Source: CAVVXX01 sp963707975 (lineage in GTDB: Bacteria; Pseudomonadota; Alphaproteobacteria; Micropepsales; Micropepsaceae). Taken from it: a stretch of 64,000 bases of DNA. Both the position numbers and the translations under genes were made by a program. Position 1 is the stretch's first letter. Every line of letters begins with the position of its first letter. Below the pieces are notes generated by a model. It was given only the letters and a program-made list of their open reading frames with translations. It did not search any database and was not told where the DNA came from. The stretch lies in contig OY970177.1 of assembly GCA_963707975.1 (NCBI GenBank), positions 744,001 through 808,000 of the forward strand, given 5' to 3'. Positions 1 through 8,214 of this stretch are shown here, in pieces.

Positions 1-2177
1 CTGGCGCCGTTGCGGGCGGGCGGCGCGCCCGACAGCACTTCCTTCACTTTGGCGGCCAACTGCTTGATGCCGAAGGGCTTGGGCAGGAAATGGATCTCTT
101 CCGCGCGCTCGGAATTGCGGCGAAAGGCGTCCTCGGCATAGCCCGACATGAAAATAATCCGCATGTCGGGGCGCAGGCGGCGTGCGGCGCGCACCAGCGT
201 CGGCCCATCCATGCCCGGCATCACCACATCGGTGATCAATAGATCGATAGCGCCCGGATGCTTGCGCACGATTTCGAGCCCGGCCTCGCCGCCATTGGCC
301 TCCATCACCTGATAGCCCCGCATGCGAAGCGCGCGTGCGGCGAAGCTGCGCACGGCGTCTTCGTCTTCCACCAATAATACCGTGTCCTGGCCGGTGACGT
401 CGCGGTGCTGCAGGGCTTCGGCCTCTTCGGGCGTGGCAACGATCTCGCCTTCGGCCGGCCGGTAACGCGGCAGATAAATGCGGAACGTGGTGCCTTTGCC
501 CACTTCGCTTTGTACAGCGATGAAGCCGCCCGTCTGTTTCACGATGCCGTAGACTGTGGACAAGCCCAGCCCCGTGCCCTGCCCCACTTCCTTGGTGGTA
601 AAGAAAGGCTCGAAGATCTTGTCGAGCAACTCTTTCGGGATGCCTTTGCCGGTGTCGGTTACGTCGATCGCCACATAATCGCCGGCGGGCATCAGCCCCG
701 TGCCCATCGCCTGGGCCGCTTGCGTCGTGATGTTCGAGGTGCGGATGGCAACCGCACCGCCAGATTCCGGCATGGCGTCGCGCGCGTTCACCGCGAGATT
801 GATGATGGCGTTGGAGATTTGGCTTTCGTCGGCGCTCACCGGCCAGAGATCGGACGCGTGCTCGAGTGTGAGTGAAATGCGCTCGCCCAACAGGCGCCTG
901 AGCAGCATGGCGAGCTCGGACAATGTATCGGGCAGCGCCAGAATTTTCGGCTGCAAGGTCTGCTTGCGCGAGAAGGCGAGAAGCTGACGCACCAGCCCAG
1001 CCGCGCGTACTGCATTCTGCTGCACCTCGTTGAGTTCGGCGAATGAGGGATCGCCCGCCGCGTGGCGCATCAAGAGCAGATCGCAATTGCCGATAATGAC
1101 AGTGAGGAGATTGTTGAAATCGTGTGCGACGCCACCAGCCAGCTGCCCCACCGCCTGCATTTTTTGCGATTGGGCGAACTGGGTTTCCAACGCCTTCTGC
1201 GCCGACGTATCCACCAGATAAAGAATGGCGCGCGGGGAACCGCCGGGCGCCGGCGTAAAGGGGCTCGCGAACAATTGCGCGCTATGTTCGGCGGAATTGG
1301 CGGGATGCAATTCCACTGGCAGATGTTTGGCCTCGCCGCCGGCCGCGCGCGCGATGAGATCGAGCGCGGCCGCGCGTTCGGAAGCGCCGACCAGATCGGC
1401 AAAGCGTAAGCCCTCGCCCTGCGCGGGCGTGCCGAAGAAAACCGCGAAGGCGTTGTTCGATTCGGCGATCGAACCGTCGGCGCTGACGATTGCCACGCCC
1501 ACCGGCGCATGACGGAAAAAATCGGAGAATCGGATAAGCGCCGAGGGCGCATATTTCTCGGATGCCGCGGCGGCGCCGGGCGCGGGCGCGGCCTCGGGCA
1601 AACGCGGCGTGAACCACCATGCGGTCTCGCCCGATTTCAACGGTCTTATGGCGGCGGACAATTTCTGGCCCGTATCGGTTTCGAAATTTTCCTCGCGCGC
1701 TCGCGCTTCGGCCGAAGCGCGTGTGAGGCGGTAAAGGGCTGCCGCCGCACCCGCGCCCGCAAAGGCCAGCTCGGGCGGCGAAGGCGGCTCGCCAGCGCCT
1801 GCGCCCGCGAGAAAGCGATAGGCCGTGTTGCAATCCACCACCGCGCCGTCGCGCCCCGTCACCGCCCAGGCGATGTTAGAGGTGGCGGCCATTTCAGCGG
1901 CGCGTTCGGCTTCTTCCCGCCCGTGACTTTTGCGCGGCCAGGCGGCGACCAGCGTCAGCACCGCCGAGGCGCCAATGGCGGCAAGCAAGGCTGTGCCCGC
2001 CCAGCGGGCGATTTCGGGCTCGGAAATGACAATGGCGGCGCCTGCCAGCGCCACCAGAAAGAACAGCAAGGCCGCCAAACGCCAGGCGCCCCCCGGTTCG
2101 CCCCAGGAAAACGTGCGAAACAGCAGCGAACCCACGGCTGTCATATGTTTTTCACGAATCTGCGATCCATACGCCAT
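1..2177 (-). CDS. cckA: Hybrid sensor histidine kinase CckA (3' end outside window)
   Basis: In Alphaproteobacteria CckA feeds phosphate through ChpT to the cell-cycle regulator CtrA. Read on the minus strand, the protein has two N-terminal membrane helices (about residues 32-52 and 58-78), a PAS-like region, a HisKA box with VAHDFNNLL (His352), a HATPase domain and a C-terminal receiver with ITDVVMPGMDG (Asp650) and MSGYAEDAF. The last two motifs are characteristic of CckA. The frame is open to the window edge, so only the extreme C-terminus is missing. I chose ATG 2177; ATG 2144 is an alternative start. It is divergent from arsC. The assignment rests on motifs and domain order. Confidence 0.9.
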   Translation of the reverse strand, partial: MAYGSQIREKHMTAVGSLLFRTFSWGEPGGAWRLAALLFFLVALAGAAIVISEPEIARWAGTALLAAIGASAVLTLVAAWPRKSHGREEAERAAEMAATSNIAWAVTGRDGAVVDCNTAYRFLAGAGAGEPPSPPELAFAGAGAAAALYRLTRASAEARAREENFETDTGQKLSAAIRPLKSGETAWWFTPRLPEAAPAPGAAAASEKYAPSALIRFSDFFRHAPVGVAIVSADGSIAESNNAFAVFFGTPAQGEGLRFADLVGASERAAALDLIARAAGGEAKHLPVELHPANSAEHSAQLFASPFTPAPGGSPRAILYLVDTSAQKALETQFAQSQKMQAVGQLAGGVAHDFNNLLTVIIGNCDLLLMRHAAGDPSFAELNEVQQNAVRAAGLVRQLLAFSRKQTLQPKILALPDTLSELAMLLRRLLGERISLTLEHASDLWPVSADESQISNAIINLAVNARDAMPESGGAVAIRTSNITTQAAQAMGTGLMPAGDYVAIDVTDTGKGIPKELLDKIFEPFFTTKEVGQGTGLGLSTVYGIVKQTGGFIAVQSEVGKGTTFRIYLPRYRPAEGEIVATPEEAEALQHRDVTGQDTVLLVEDEDAVRSFAARALRMRGYQVMEANGGEAGLEIVRKHPGAIDLLITDVVMPGMDGPTLVRAARRLRPDMRIIFMSGYAEDAFRRNSERAEEIHFLPKPFGIKQLAAKVKEVLSGAPPARNGA

Positions 2178-2235
2178 CTTGCCTGATTCGGAAAAAAATT
2201 CGTAAACAAGCCCCGCCGGCAGAAAGCCCAGCACC

Positions 2236-2739
2236 ATGAGCGACCAGCAAGTCTATAACGTTCTATTCCTGTGCACCGGCAATTCGGCACGCTCTATCCT
2301 GGCCGAAGCCATCCTCAACTTCGAAGGCAAGGGGCGGTTTCGCGCCTATTCGGCGGGGAGTTTCCCCAAGGGAGAAGTAAATCCGCGGGCGTTGGCGTTG
2401 TTGAAGGAAGTGGGCCTGCCCATGGGCAAGCCGCGTTCAAAAAGCTGGGACGAATTTGCAGGATCCAGCGCACCCGAAATGGATTTTGTCTTTACCGTCT
2501 GCGATGACGCGGCGAACGAAGTCTGCCCGGTGTGGCCGGGACAGCCCACAACGGCGCATTGGGGCATGCCGGACCCGGCGGCGGTAGAAGGCGACGACAA
2601 GACCAAAGACCGCGCCTTTCGCGACACGGCGCGCATGCTGACCAACCGCATCCGGCTGTTCGTGGCATTGCCCTTGGACAAGCTCGACCATATGAAGCTC
2701 AAGCATCATCTGCGCGAGATAGGGCAGCACAAAGGCTGA
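2236..2739 (+). CDS. arsC: Arsenate reductase, low-molecular-weight phosphatase type
   Basis: A thioredoxin-type ArsC or LMW protein phosphatase fold of 167 aa that would reduce arsenate to arsenite in the cytoplasm. The P-loop CTGNSARS lies at residues 13-20, giving the CX5R(S) motif with nucleophile Cys13, and the fold ends with a short helical tail. The next gene, an aquaporin, begins on the last base of the stop codon (TGATG), so the two are translationally coupled. That partner supports arsenic detoxification rather than generic tyrosine phosphatase activity. No ArsR regulator is present in the window. Confidence 0.88.
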   Translation: MSDQQVYNVLFLCTGNSARSILAEAILNFEGKGRFRAYSAGSFPKGEVNPRALALLKEVGLPMGKPRSKSWDEFAGSSAPEMDFVFTVCDDAANEVCPVWPGQPTTAHWGMPDPAAVEGDDKTKDRAFRDTARMLTNRIRLFVALPLDKLDHMKLKHHLREIGQHKG

Positions 2740-3413
2740 TGGATTCAAGTTTATCAAAGGCGCTCGCCGCCGAGGCGCTGGGCACGGCCCTGCTGCTGAC
2801 AACGGTCGTCGGCTCCGGCATCATGGCGGAGAGGCTGACCCATAACATGGCGCTGGCGCTGCTCTGTAATACGTTTGCCACGGGCGCCATCCTGTTCGTG
2901 CTTATTGTTCTCTTCGCGCAACTTTCTGGCGCGCATTTCAATCCGGCAGTGACGCTGGCGAGCGCGTTGAAGAAAGAAATCGCGCCCAGCAGAGCGCTTG
3001 CTTATGTAGGGGTGCAAATCATCGGCGCCATTCTTGGCGTGTGGCTTGCGCATCTGATGTTCGAAACGCCGGTTTTCCTGCTTGGCATCAAGACGCGCAC
3101 CGGCATGGGGCAATGGCTGGCGGAATTCGTCGCCACTTTCGGTCTCGTGCTGGTGATCGCTGGCGCCAAGCAACGTAGCATTGAAACCATTGCAGCCGCC
3201 GTCGGACTTTATATTGCGGCCGCCTATTGGTTCACGGCGTCCACATCGTTCGCCAATCCGGCCGTAACGATTGCCCGCGCGTTGACGCCGACATTCGCCG
3301 GCATCCGCCCCGTGGATGCGCCAGCCTTCATCGCCGCCGAAATCGCGGGCGCATTGGCAGCAGTCGTCGTGAGCGCCTTCCTTTTCCCCCCGCAAAAGCC
3401 TGCGGCTTCTTAG
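2739..3413 (+). CDS. MIP-family aquaporin / aquaglyceroporin
   Basis: A six-helix channel of 224 aa with both half-helix signatures: NPA at 68-70 (HFNPAVTL) and NPA at 173-175 (FANPAVTIAR). I placed the start at the ATG that overlaps the arsC stop codon; a longer upstream reading frame is only the arsC shadow. In some rhizobia an aquaglyceroporin (AqpS) replaces ArsB in the ars operon and lets arsenite leave down its gradient. The coupling to arsC suggests the same role here. Water or glycerol conduction alone would also fit the sequence. Confidence 0.85.
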   Translation: MDSSLSKALAAEALGTALLLTTVVGSGIMAERLTHNMALALLCNTFATGAILFVLIVLFAQLSGAHFNPAVTLASALKKEIAPSRALAYVGVQIIGAILGVWLAHLMFETPVFLLGIKTRTGMGQWLAEFVATFGLVLVIAGAKQRSIETIAAAVGLYIAAAYWFTASTSFANPAVTIARALTPTFAGIRPVDAPAFIAAEIAGALAAVVVSAFLFPPQKPAAS

Positions 3414-3485
3414 GAGTTGCGGCGACGCTTCCTGCGGGTCTAAAGCCAAGGTGAAAGCGGCCCACAAAGGGCCCGGAGGTTTCTC

Positions 3486-4985
3486 GTGAAGGAACTCGGC
3501 CATTTCATCAACGGCAAATTGGTCAAAGGCACGTCGGGCCGTTTCGGCAATGTGTTCAACCCCACCATTGGCGAGGTGCAGGCCAAGGCCGCCTTCGCCA
3601 GCCGCGCCGAAATGCGCAAGGCGGTGGAATCGTCATTGGCCGCATTCCCAGGCTGGGCCGCCACCAATCCGCAGCGCCGCGCGCGCGTGATGTTCAATTT
3701 CAAACAACTCGTCGAAAAAAACATGGATGAATTGGCCGCCATGCTTTCTTCCGAGCACGGCAAGGTGATTGCAGATTCAAAAGGCGATGTGCAGCGCGGG
3801 CTGGAAGTGATCGAATTCGCCTGCGGCATCCCCCATTTGCAAAAGGGCGAATATACGGAAGGCGCAGGCCCCGGCATCGACGTCTATTCCATGCGCCAGC
3901 CTTTGGGGGTGGTAGCCGGCATCACGCCGTTCAATTTCCCCGCCATGATCCCGATGTGGATGTTTGGCGTGGCCATCGCCTGCGGCAATTGCTTCATCAA
4001 CAAGCCATCCGAAAAAGATCCGAGCGTGCCCTTACGCCTGGCCGAACTGTTCATCGAAGCGGGCGGGCCACCGGGCGTGCTGAATGTCGTCGTCGGCGAC
4101 AAGGAAGCAGTGGATGCGATCCTGGAAGATCCCGACATCAAGGCGGTGAGTTTTGTCGGCTCGTCGGTTGTGGCGCAATACATTTATTCGCAAGGCACCG
4201 CGCGCGGCAAACGCGTGCAGGCGATGGGCGGGGCCAAGAACCACGCCATCATCATGCCCGATGCCGATCTCGACCAGGTGGTGAACGAGCTGATGGGCGC
4301 GGGCTATGGCTCGGCCGGCGAGCGCTGCATGGCGATTTCAGTGGCTGTGCCGGTGACGGACAAACTGGCCGACGCGCTGGTCGAGCGCCTCATCCCGCGG
4401 GTGGAAACGCTGAAAGTGGCGCCGCCAACCGACCCCGACGCGCATTACGGGCCGCTGGTGACGGCCGAGCACAAGAAGAAGGTGCTGAACTATATCGACA
4501 TGGGCGTGAAGGAAGGGGCCGAGCTCGTGGTGGACGGGCGCGGGTTTAAACTTCAGGGCTATGAGAAGGGATTTTTCTTAGGCGGATCGTTATTCGATCA
4601 CGTGAAGCCCAACATGAGAACCTATCAGGAAGAAATCTTCGGACCGGTTTTACAAATCGCGCGCGCGGCCGATTTCGATGAGGCGATCGCGCTACCCAGC
4701 AAGCATCAATACGGCAATGGCGTCGCCATCTTCACCCGCGACGGCGACGCCGCGCGCGAATTCGCCAGCCGTGTACAGGTGGGCATGGTCGGCATCAACG
4801 TGCCCATTCCGGTGCCCGTCGCCTATCACACCTTCGGCGGCTGGAAACGCTCGGCCTTCGGCGACGTCAACCAGCATGGCACAGAGGGCGTGCGCTTCTT
4901 CACCCGCGTGAAAACCGTGACCGCGCGCTGGCCCAAAGGCGGCGTCCGCGAGCATCCCGAATTCGTCATTCCGACGATGCGGTAA
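3486..4985 (+). CDS. mmsA: CoA-acylating methylmalonate-semialdehyde dehydrogenase
   Basis: An aldehyde dehydrogenase of 499 aa, normal length for MmsA/IolA, which converts methylmalonate or malonate semialdehyde to propionyl- or acetyl-CoA with NAD. The N-terminus GHFINGKLV and the nucleophile region SAGERCMAIS (Cys281) are typical of the CoA-acylating subfamily. The start is GTG 3486, preceded by a good ribosome site (CGGAGGT). The role is in valine, beta-alanine or inositol breakdown. The omega-aminotransferase at 9793 and the RutE-like reductase at 40026 act on related semialdehydes. Confidence 0.92.
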   Translation: MKELGHFINGKLVKGTSGRFGNVFNPTIGEVQAKAAFASRAEMRKAVESSLAAFPGWAATNPQRRARVMFNFKQLVEKNMDELAAMLSSEHGKVIADSKGDVQRGLEVIEFACGIPHLQKGEYTEGAGPGIDVYSMRQPLGVVAGITPFNFPAMIPMWMFGVAIACGNCFINKPSEKDPSVPLRLAELFIEAGGPPGVLNVVVGDKEAVDAILEDPDIKAVSFVGSSVVAQYIYSQGTARGKRVQAMGGAKNHAIIMPDADLDQVVNELMGAGYGSAGERCMAISVAVPVTDKLADALVERLIPRVETLKVAPPTDPDAHYGPLVTAEHKKKVLNYIDMGVKEGAELVVDGRGFKLQGYEKGFFLGGSLFDHVKPNMRTYQEEIFGPVLQIARAADFDEAIALPSKHQYGNGVAIFTRDGDAAREFASRVQVGMVGINVPIPVPVAYHTFGGWKRSAFGDVNQHGTEGVRFFTRVKTVTARWPKGGVREHPEFVIPTMR

Positions 4986-5013
4986 AAGTCAGTTCATTTG
5001 AAAAGAGACGATT

Positions 5014-5211
5014 ATGTGGAAGGTCAATTATCGAGATCTTGTGAGTAATAGAAAAGCTTCCTCGGCTCATCCGACGCGCGAGGCGGCACTGATTCAGGCA
5101 TGCGATTTAATCTGGCATCAAAAGTGCGATGTAGATGAAATTGTAGGCCCGAATGAAAAACTTGATGCTGCGTACGTAGCTGAGTATTGCAGGCAGCAGG
5201 CAAAAAAGTAA
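5014..5211 (+). CDS. Small hypothetical protein (65 aa)
   Basis: A 65-residue soluble protein beginning MWKVNYRDLV, with an AAGAGA ribosome site about 7 bases before the ATG. It has no signal peptide, membrane segment or metal motif. I do not recognise the family. Its codon use is more AT-rich than its neighbours (ATT, AAA, GAT and AAT are frequent), which suggests recent arrival or low expression. It lies 28 bases after mmsA on the same strand and could be co-transcribed. Confidence 0.6.
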   Translation: MWKVNYRDLVSNRKASSAHPTREAALIQACDLIWHQKCDVDEIVGPNEKLDAAYVAEYCRQQAKK

Positions 5212-5219
5212 TCTAATAT

Positions 5220-5639
5220 TTAATCCTTCATCCCGCCCAGTTTGCGGATGAAGCACCATTCGGATTCCTTCACCGCCTGCACCGAGAGGCGCGGTTCGTG
5301 CACCAGCACCATGTCTTTCAGTTTGGGTTCGGCTTTGACTTGCGCCAGCGTCACGGGCTTGGGTATGTCTTCGACGGCCTTCACTATCACCATGCCGAAG
5401 CGTTTTTCTTCGTCGGTGGGGTCGGGGCGGTATTCGCCGATGACTTCGACGATGCCGACGATCTGTTTCTCGTCTCCCGTGTGATAGAAAAAGCCGAGGT
5501 CGCCCTTTTTCATCGCCTTCATATTCTTGGCGGCGGCATTATTGCGCACGCCGCTCCACGGTTCGCCCCGGGCGCCCTTCTTCTTCTGCATTTCCCACGA
5601 GAAGGCTTCAGGCTCGGTCTTGAACAGCCAGTAATTCAT
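5220..5639 (-). CDS. EVE-domain protein
   Basis: A 139-aa protein formed by a single EVE domain, the PUA-like fold found in human THYN1 and many bacteria and thought to read modified bases in nucleic acid. Supporting motifs are the N-terminal MNYWLFKTEPEAFSW, then GVRNNAAAKNM, and GDLGFFYHT, the usual EVE aromatic-cage region. I chose ATG 5639 because the family begins with this YWLxKTEP motif; the longer frame would overlap gpsA. It lies 4 bases downstream of gpsA and is probably co-transcribed with it. Confidence 0.87.
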   Translation of the reverse strand: MNYWLFKTEPEAFSWEMQKKKGARGEPWSGVRNNAAAKNMKAMKKGDLGFFYHTGDEKQIVGIVEVIGEYRPDPTDEEKRFGMVIVKAVEDIPKPVTLAQVKAEPKLKDMVLVHEPRLSVQAVKESEWCFIRKLGGMKD

Positions 5640-5643
5640 GGCG

Positions 5644-6654
5644 TCACTCTTTGCCAACGGGCCGCGCCAGCAGGCGTTCGGCCGCGCGGCGAACGTCAAG
5701 CTTGCCAGCGATCACTTCAGCAACGGCTTCGGCGATGGGAAGTTCAATGTTTTCGCGACGCCCGCGCGCGACCAGTGCTGGCGCGGTGAAGGCGCCCTCG
5801 GCCAGCGGCTTGCCTTCACCGGCCAAATCCTTGAACGATGTACCGCGTCCCAACGCCACGCCCAGACTGAAATTGCGCGAAGTCTTGCTCGTCGCCGTCA
5901 GCACCAGATCGCCCAAGCCCGACAAGCCCATCAGCGTCTCGGCCCGCGCACCCAGCGCAATGCCCAACCGCAGCAATTCGGCGAAGGAACGCGCCAGCAG
6001 CGCCGCGCGTGCGCTTTCGCCTAATCCCTCGCCTTCCACCATGCCACAGGCGATGGCATAAACATTCTTGGCGGCGCCCCCCAGCGCCACGCCGGTGATG
6101 TCCTCGCTGGCATAAGGGCGGAAAGTGGGCGCATTCAGTGTTGCCTGCAGCCGCGCGGCAATACTTCCACGCGCGGCAATGGTGACGGCGGTGGGCTTCC
6201 CTTTCGCCACGTCGCGCGCAAAGGACGGCCCCGAAAGAATGGCGGGCGCGGCATCGGGCATGGTTTCGGCGAGCACTTCGCTTAACAGCGCGCCCGATTT
6301 TTCCTCAATGCCCTTGGCGCAGAGCATGACTGGCGTTCCCGCCAGCACGCGCCCGCGCAACGCGCCCAGCATTTCGCGCATATGCTGCGCGGGCGCCGAG
6401 ACAAAAATGGCTTCGGCTTGCGCGCATGGCGCGAGATCGCCGGTTGCCATGATGGATGACGGCAATGTGACGCCCGGCAGAAAGCGCTTGTTCTCGCGCG
6501 CGCGTGCAATGCTTTCGACAACATCGGCCTCGCGCGCCCACAAAGTCACCTTGCGGCCCGCGCTTGCCGCCACCAGCGCCAGCGCCGTGCCCCAGGCGCC
6601 CGCGCCCACTATGGCGATGGATTGGTATGGCGTGCTGGGTGAAGCCGAGGGCAT
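5644..6654 (-). CDS. gpsA: Glycerol-3-phosphate dehydrogenase [NAD(P)+]
   Basis: A cytoplasmic enzyme of 336 aa that makes sn-glycerol 3-phosphate from dihydroxyacetone phosphate for phospholipid synthesis. The Rossmann motif GAGAWG is at 17-22. The second-domain motif GGAAKNVYAIACG carries the catalytic lysine near residue 194, and GLSGLGDLVLT is the C-terminal family signature. Length is normal. In many Alphaproteobacteria gpsA follows tsaD and precedes a YciI or EVE protein; here only the EVE gene is present. Confidence 0.95.
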   Translation of the reverse strand: MPSASPSTPYQSIAIVGAGAWGTALALVAASAGRKVTLWAREADVVESIARARENKRFLPGVTLPSSIMATGDLAPCAQAEAIFVSAPAQHMREMLGALRGRVLAGTPVMLCAKGIEEKSGALLSEVLAETMPDAAPAILSGPSFARDVAKGKPTAVTIAARGSIAARLQATLNAPTFRPYASEDITGVALGGAAKNVYAIACGMVEGEGLGESARAALLARSFAELLRLGIALGARAETLMGLSGLGDLVLTATSKTSRNFSLGVALGRGTSFKDLAGEGKPLAEGAFTAPALVARGRRENIELPIAEAVAEVIAGKLDVRRAAERLLARPVGKE

Positions 6655-6741
6655 GGAACGTGTAATGTGTCTCGCGGATTAAGTAAGAAGCTGGTTTATC
6701 ATATCCTTCATTCGGCCATAATGCCCGACTAGGTCACCCCC

Positions 6742-7392
6742 ATGCTTCGTTCCGCCCTCGCCTGTTTCATGTTCGCGCTGCTCTGCTCAGGCGCCGCCTT
6801 TGCGACTACGCCAATGGCAACGGGCGTGGAATTGCGCCGCCATTTCAACGACGCGCAGAAGACCGATTTGAAGCGCATTTCCGATTATTTGAACGGCCTG
6901 CAAACCATCAAAGGCAATTTCGTGCAGATGGACCCCGACGGCAGCATGGTGCAGGGCATATTCTATCTGCAGAAGCCGGGGCGCGTGCGTTTCGAATACC
7001 AGCCGCCCAATCCCAATCTGATCGTTGCCGACGGCTCGACGCTTGCGGTCGAGAACAAGAAGCTCAAGACCGTGGACCGTTATCCGCTGATCGGTTCGCC
7101 CCTGGCGCTGCTGCTTTCCAACGACATCGATCTCACGGTGAACAGCCACGTCGTAAACGTGTGGCACCAGCCGGGCGCGCTTCTGGTGAGCGCAAGCGCG
7201 GCCAGCGGCGCCATGCAAGGAAACATCACTTTCACCTTCGCCGATCCGGGCACCGAGCTCCGCGAATGGGAAATCACCGACAGCCAGGGGCTGAAAACGA
7301 CAGTCGTGCTTAACGACATTCAGTCCGGCATCACCATTGCGCCCGAGATGTTCGTCATTCACGATGAAGGCCTGAAGAAATCGTTGAACTGA
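6742..7392 (+). CDS. lolA: LolA-family outer-membrane lipoprotein carrier
   Basis: A periplasmic protein of 216 aa. A Sec signal peptide (about 1-21, cleaving after GAAFA) is followed by the LolA half-barrel. Family motifs are ISDYLNGLQTIKGNFVQ, the GxFYLQKPGRVRFEY segment and IVADGSTLAV. LolA accepts lipoproteins from LolCDE and delivers them to the outer membrane. The gene lies 5 bases before the PuuD-like hydrolase and is probably co-transcribed with it. The distantly related DUF4403 lipoprotein two genes on also acts in the envelope. Confidence 0.87.
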   Translation: MLRSALACFMFALLCSGAAFATTPMATGVELRRHFNDAQKTDLKRISDYLNGLQTIKGNFVQMDPDGSMVQGIFYLQKPGRVRFEYQPPNPNLIVADGSTLAVENKKLKTVDRYPLIGSPLALLLSNDIDLTVNSHVVNVWHQPGALLVSASAASGAMQGNITFTFADPGTELREWEITDSQGLKTTVVLNDIQSGITIAPEMFVIHDEGLKKSLN

Positions 7393-7397
7393 GCCCC

Positions 7398-8168
7398 ATG
7401 GCTTCGCATCCGCCCATCGTCGGAATTCCCTGCGATCACCGCATGATCGGCAAGCACCCGTTCAACGCTGTGGGCGAGAAATATATCGCAGCCATGCGCG
7501 ATGGCGCGGGCGCGCTGCCGCTGCTGATTCCAGTGCTGCCGGAGCCGCTAAAAATAGAGGACATCTTAGGCGTGGTGGATGGGTTGTTGTTCACCGGCTC
7601 GCCATCCAATGTCGCGCCGAAACATTACGGCGGCCACCAGCCGAGGCACGAAACCTTGCTCGACGAGCAGCGCGATCAATTGACCCTGTCTCTGATGCGC
7701 GCGGGCGCAGCGCACGGTACGCCGATGCTTGCGCTCTGCCGCGGCTTTCAGGAATTGAATGTCGCTTTTGGCGGCACCCTGCACCAGCATCTGCACGAAG
7801 TGCCGGGCAAGATCGATCACCGCGAAGACAAGAATGCGCCGCTCGATGTGCAATATGACCCGGCCCACGATGTGACGGTGTCGCCTGGCGGTGTGCTGGC
7901 CAAGCTCGAATTGCCGGCCACCTTCAAGGTGAACTCGCTGCACAGCCAAGGCATCGATAGGCTGGCGCCCGGCCTGCGGGCCGAGGCCAAGGCCCCCGAC
8001 GGCACCATCGAAGCGGTCAGCAAGCCGGATGCGCGCGCGCTTGTGCTGGGCATGCAATGGCATCCCGAATGGCGCTTCGCCGAGAACCCGGTGTCGCGCG
8101 CGATACTTTCGGCTTTCGGCGCGGCCGTGCGCGCGCATGCGAAAAGCCTCGTGAAAGAACATTCATAG
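7398..8168 (+). CDS. Gamma-glutamyl-gamma-aminobutyrate hydrolase family (PuuD-like, class I amidotransferase fold)
   Basis: A cytoplasmic peptidase-C26 enzyme of 256 aa. The catalytic triad is visible: Cys114 in LALCRGFQE, His222 and Glu224 in GMQWHPEW. PuuD releases GABA from gamma-glutamyl-GABA in putrescine breakdown. An omega-aminotransferase at 9793 lies on the same strand and acts on similar substrates, which supports a polyamine or omega-amino-acid role. The true substrate cannot be read from the sequence, because the C26 family also holds gamma-glutamyl-polyamine hydrolases of other specificity. Confidence 0.85.
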   Translation: MASHPPIVGIPCDHRMIGKHPFNAVGEKYIAAMRDGAGALPLLIPVLPEPLKIEDILGVVDGLLFTGSPSNVAPKHYGGHQPRHETLLDEQRDQLTLSLMRAGAAHGTPMLALCRGFQELNVAFGGTLHQHLHEVPGKIDHREDKNAPLDVQYDPAHDVTVSPGGVLAKLELPATFKVNSLHSQGIDRLAPGLRAEAKAPDGTIEAVSKPDARALVLGMQWHPEWRFAENPVSRAILSAFGAAVRAHAKSLVKEHS

Positions 8169-8214
8169 AGCGGCAATCATTTTCTCTTTACCCGCACTAT
8201 GCGAATTTCCCGCC

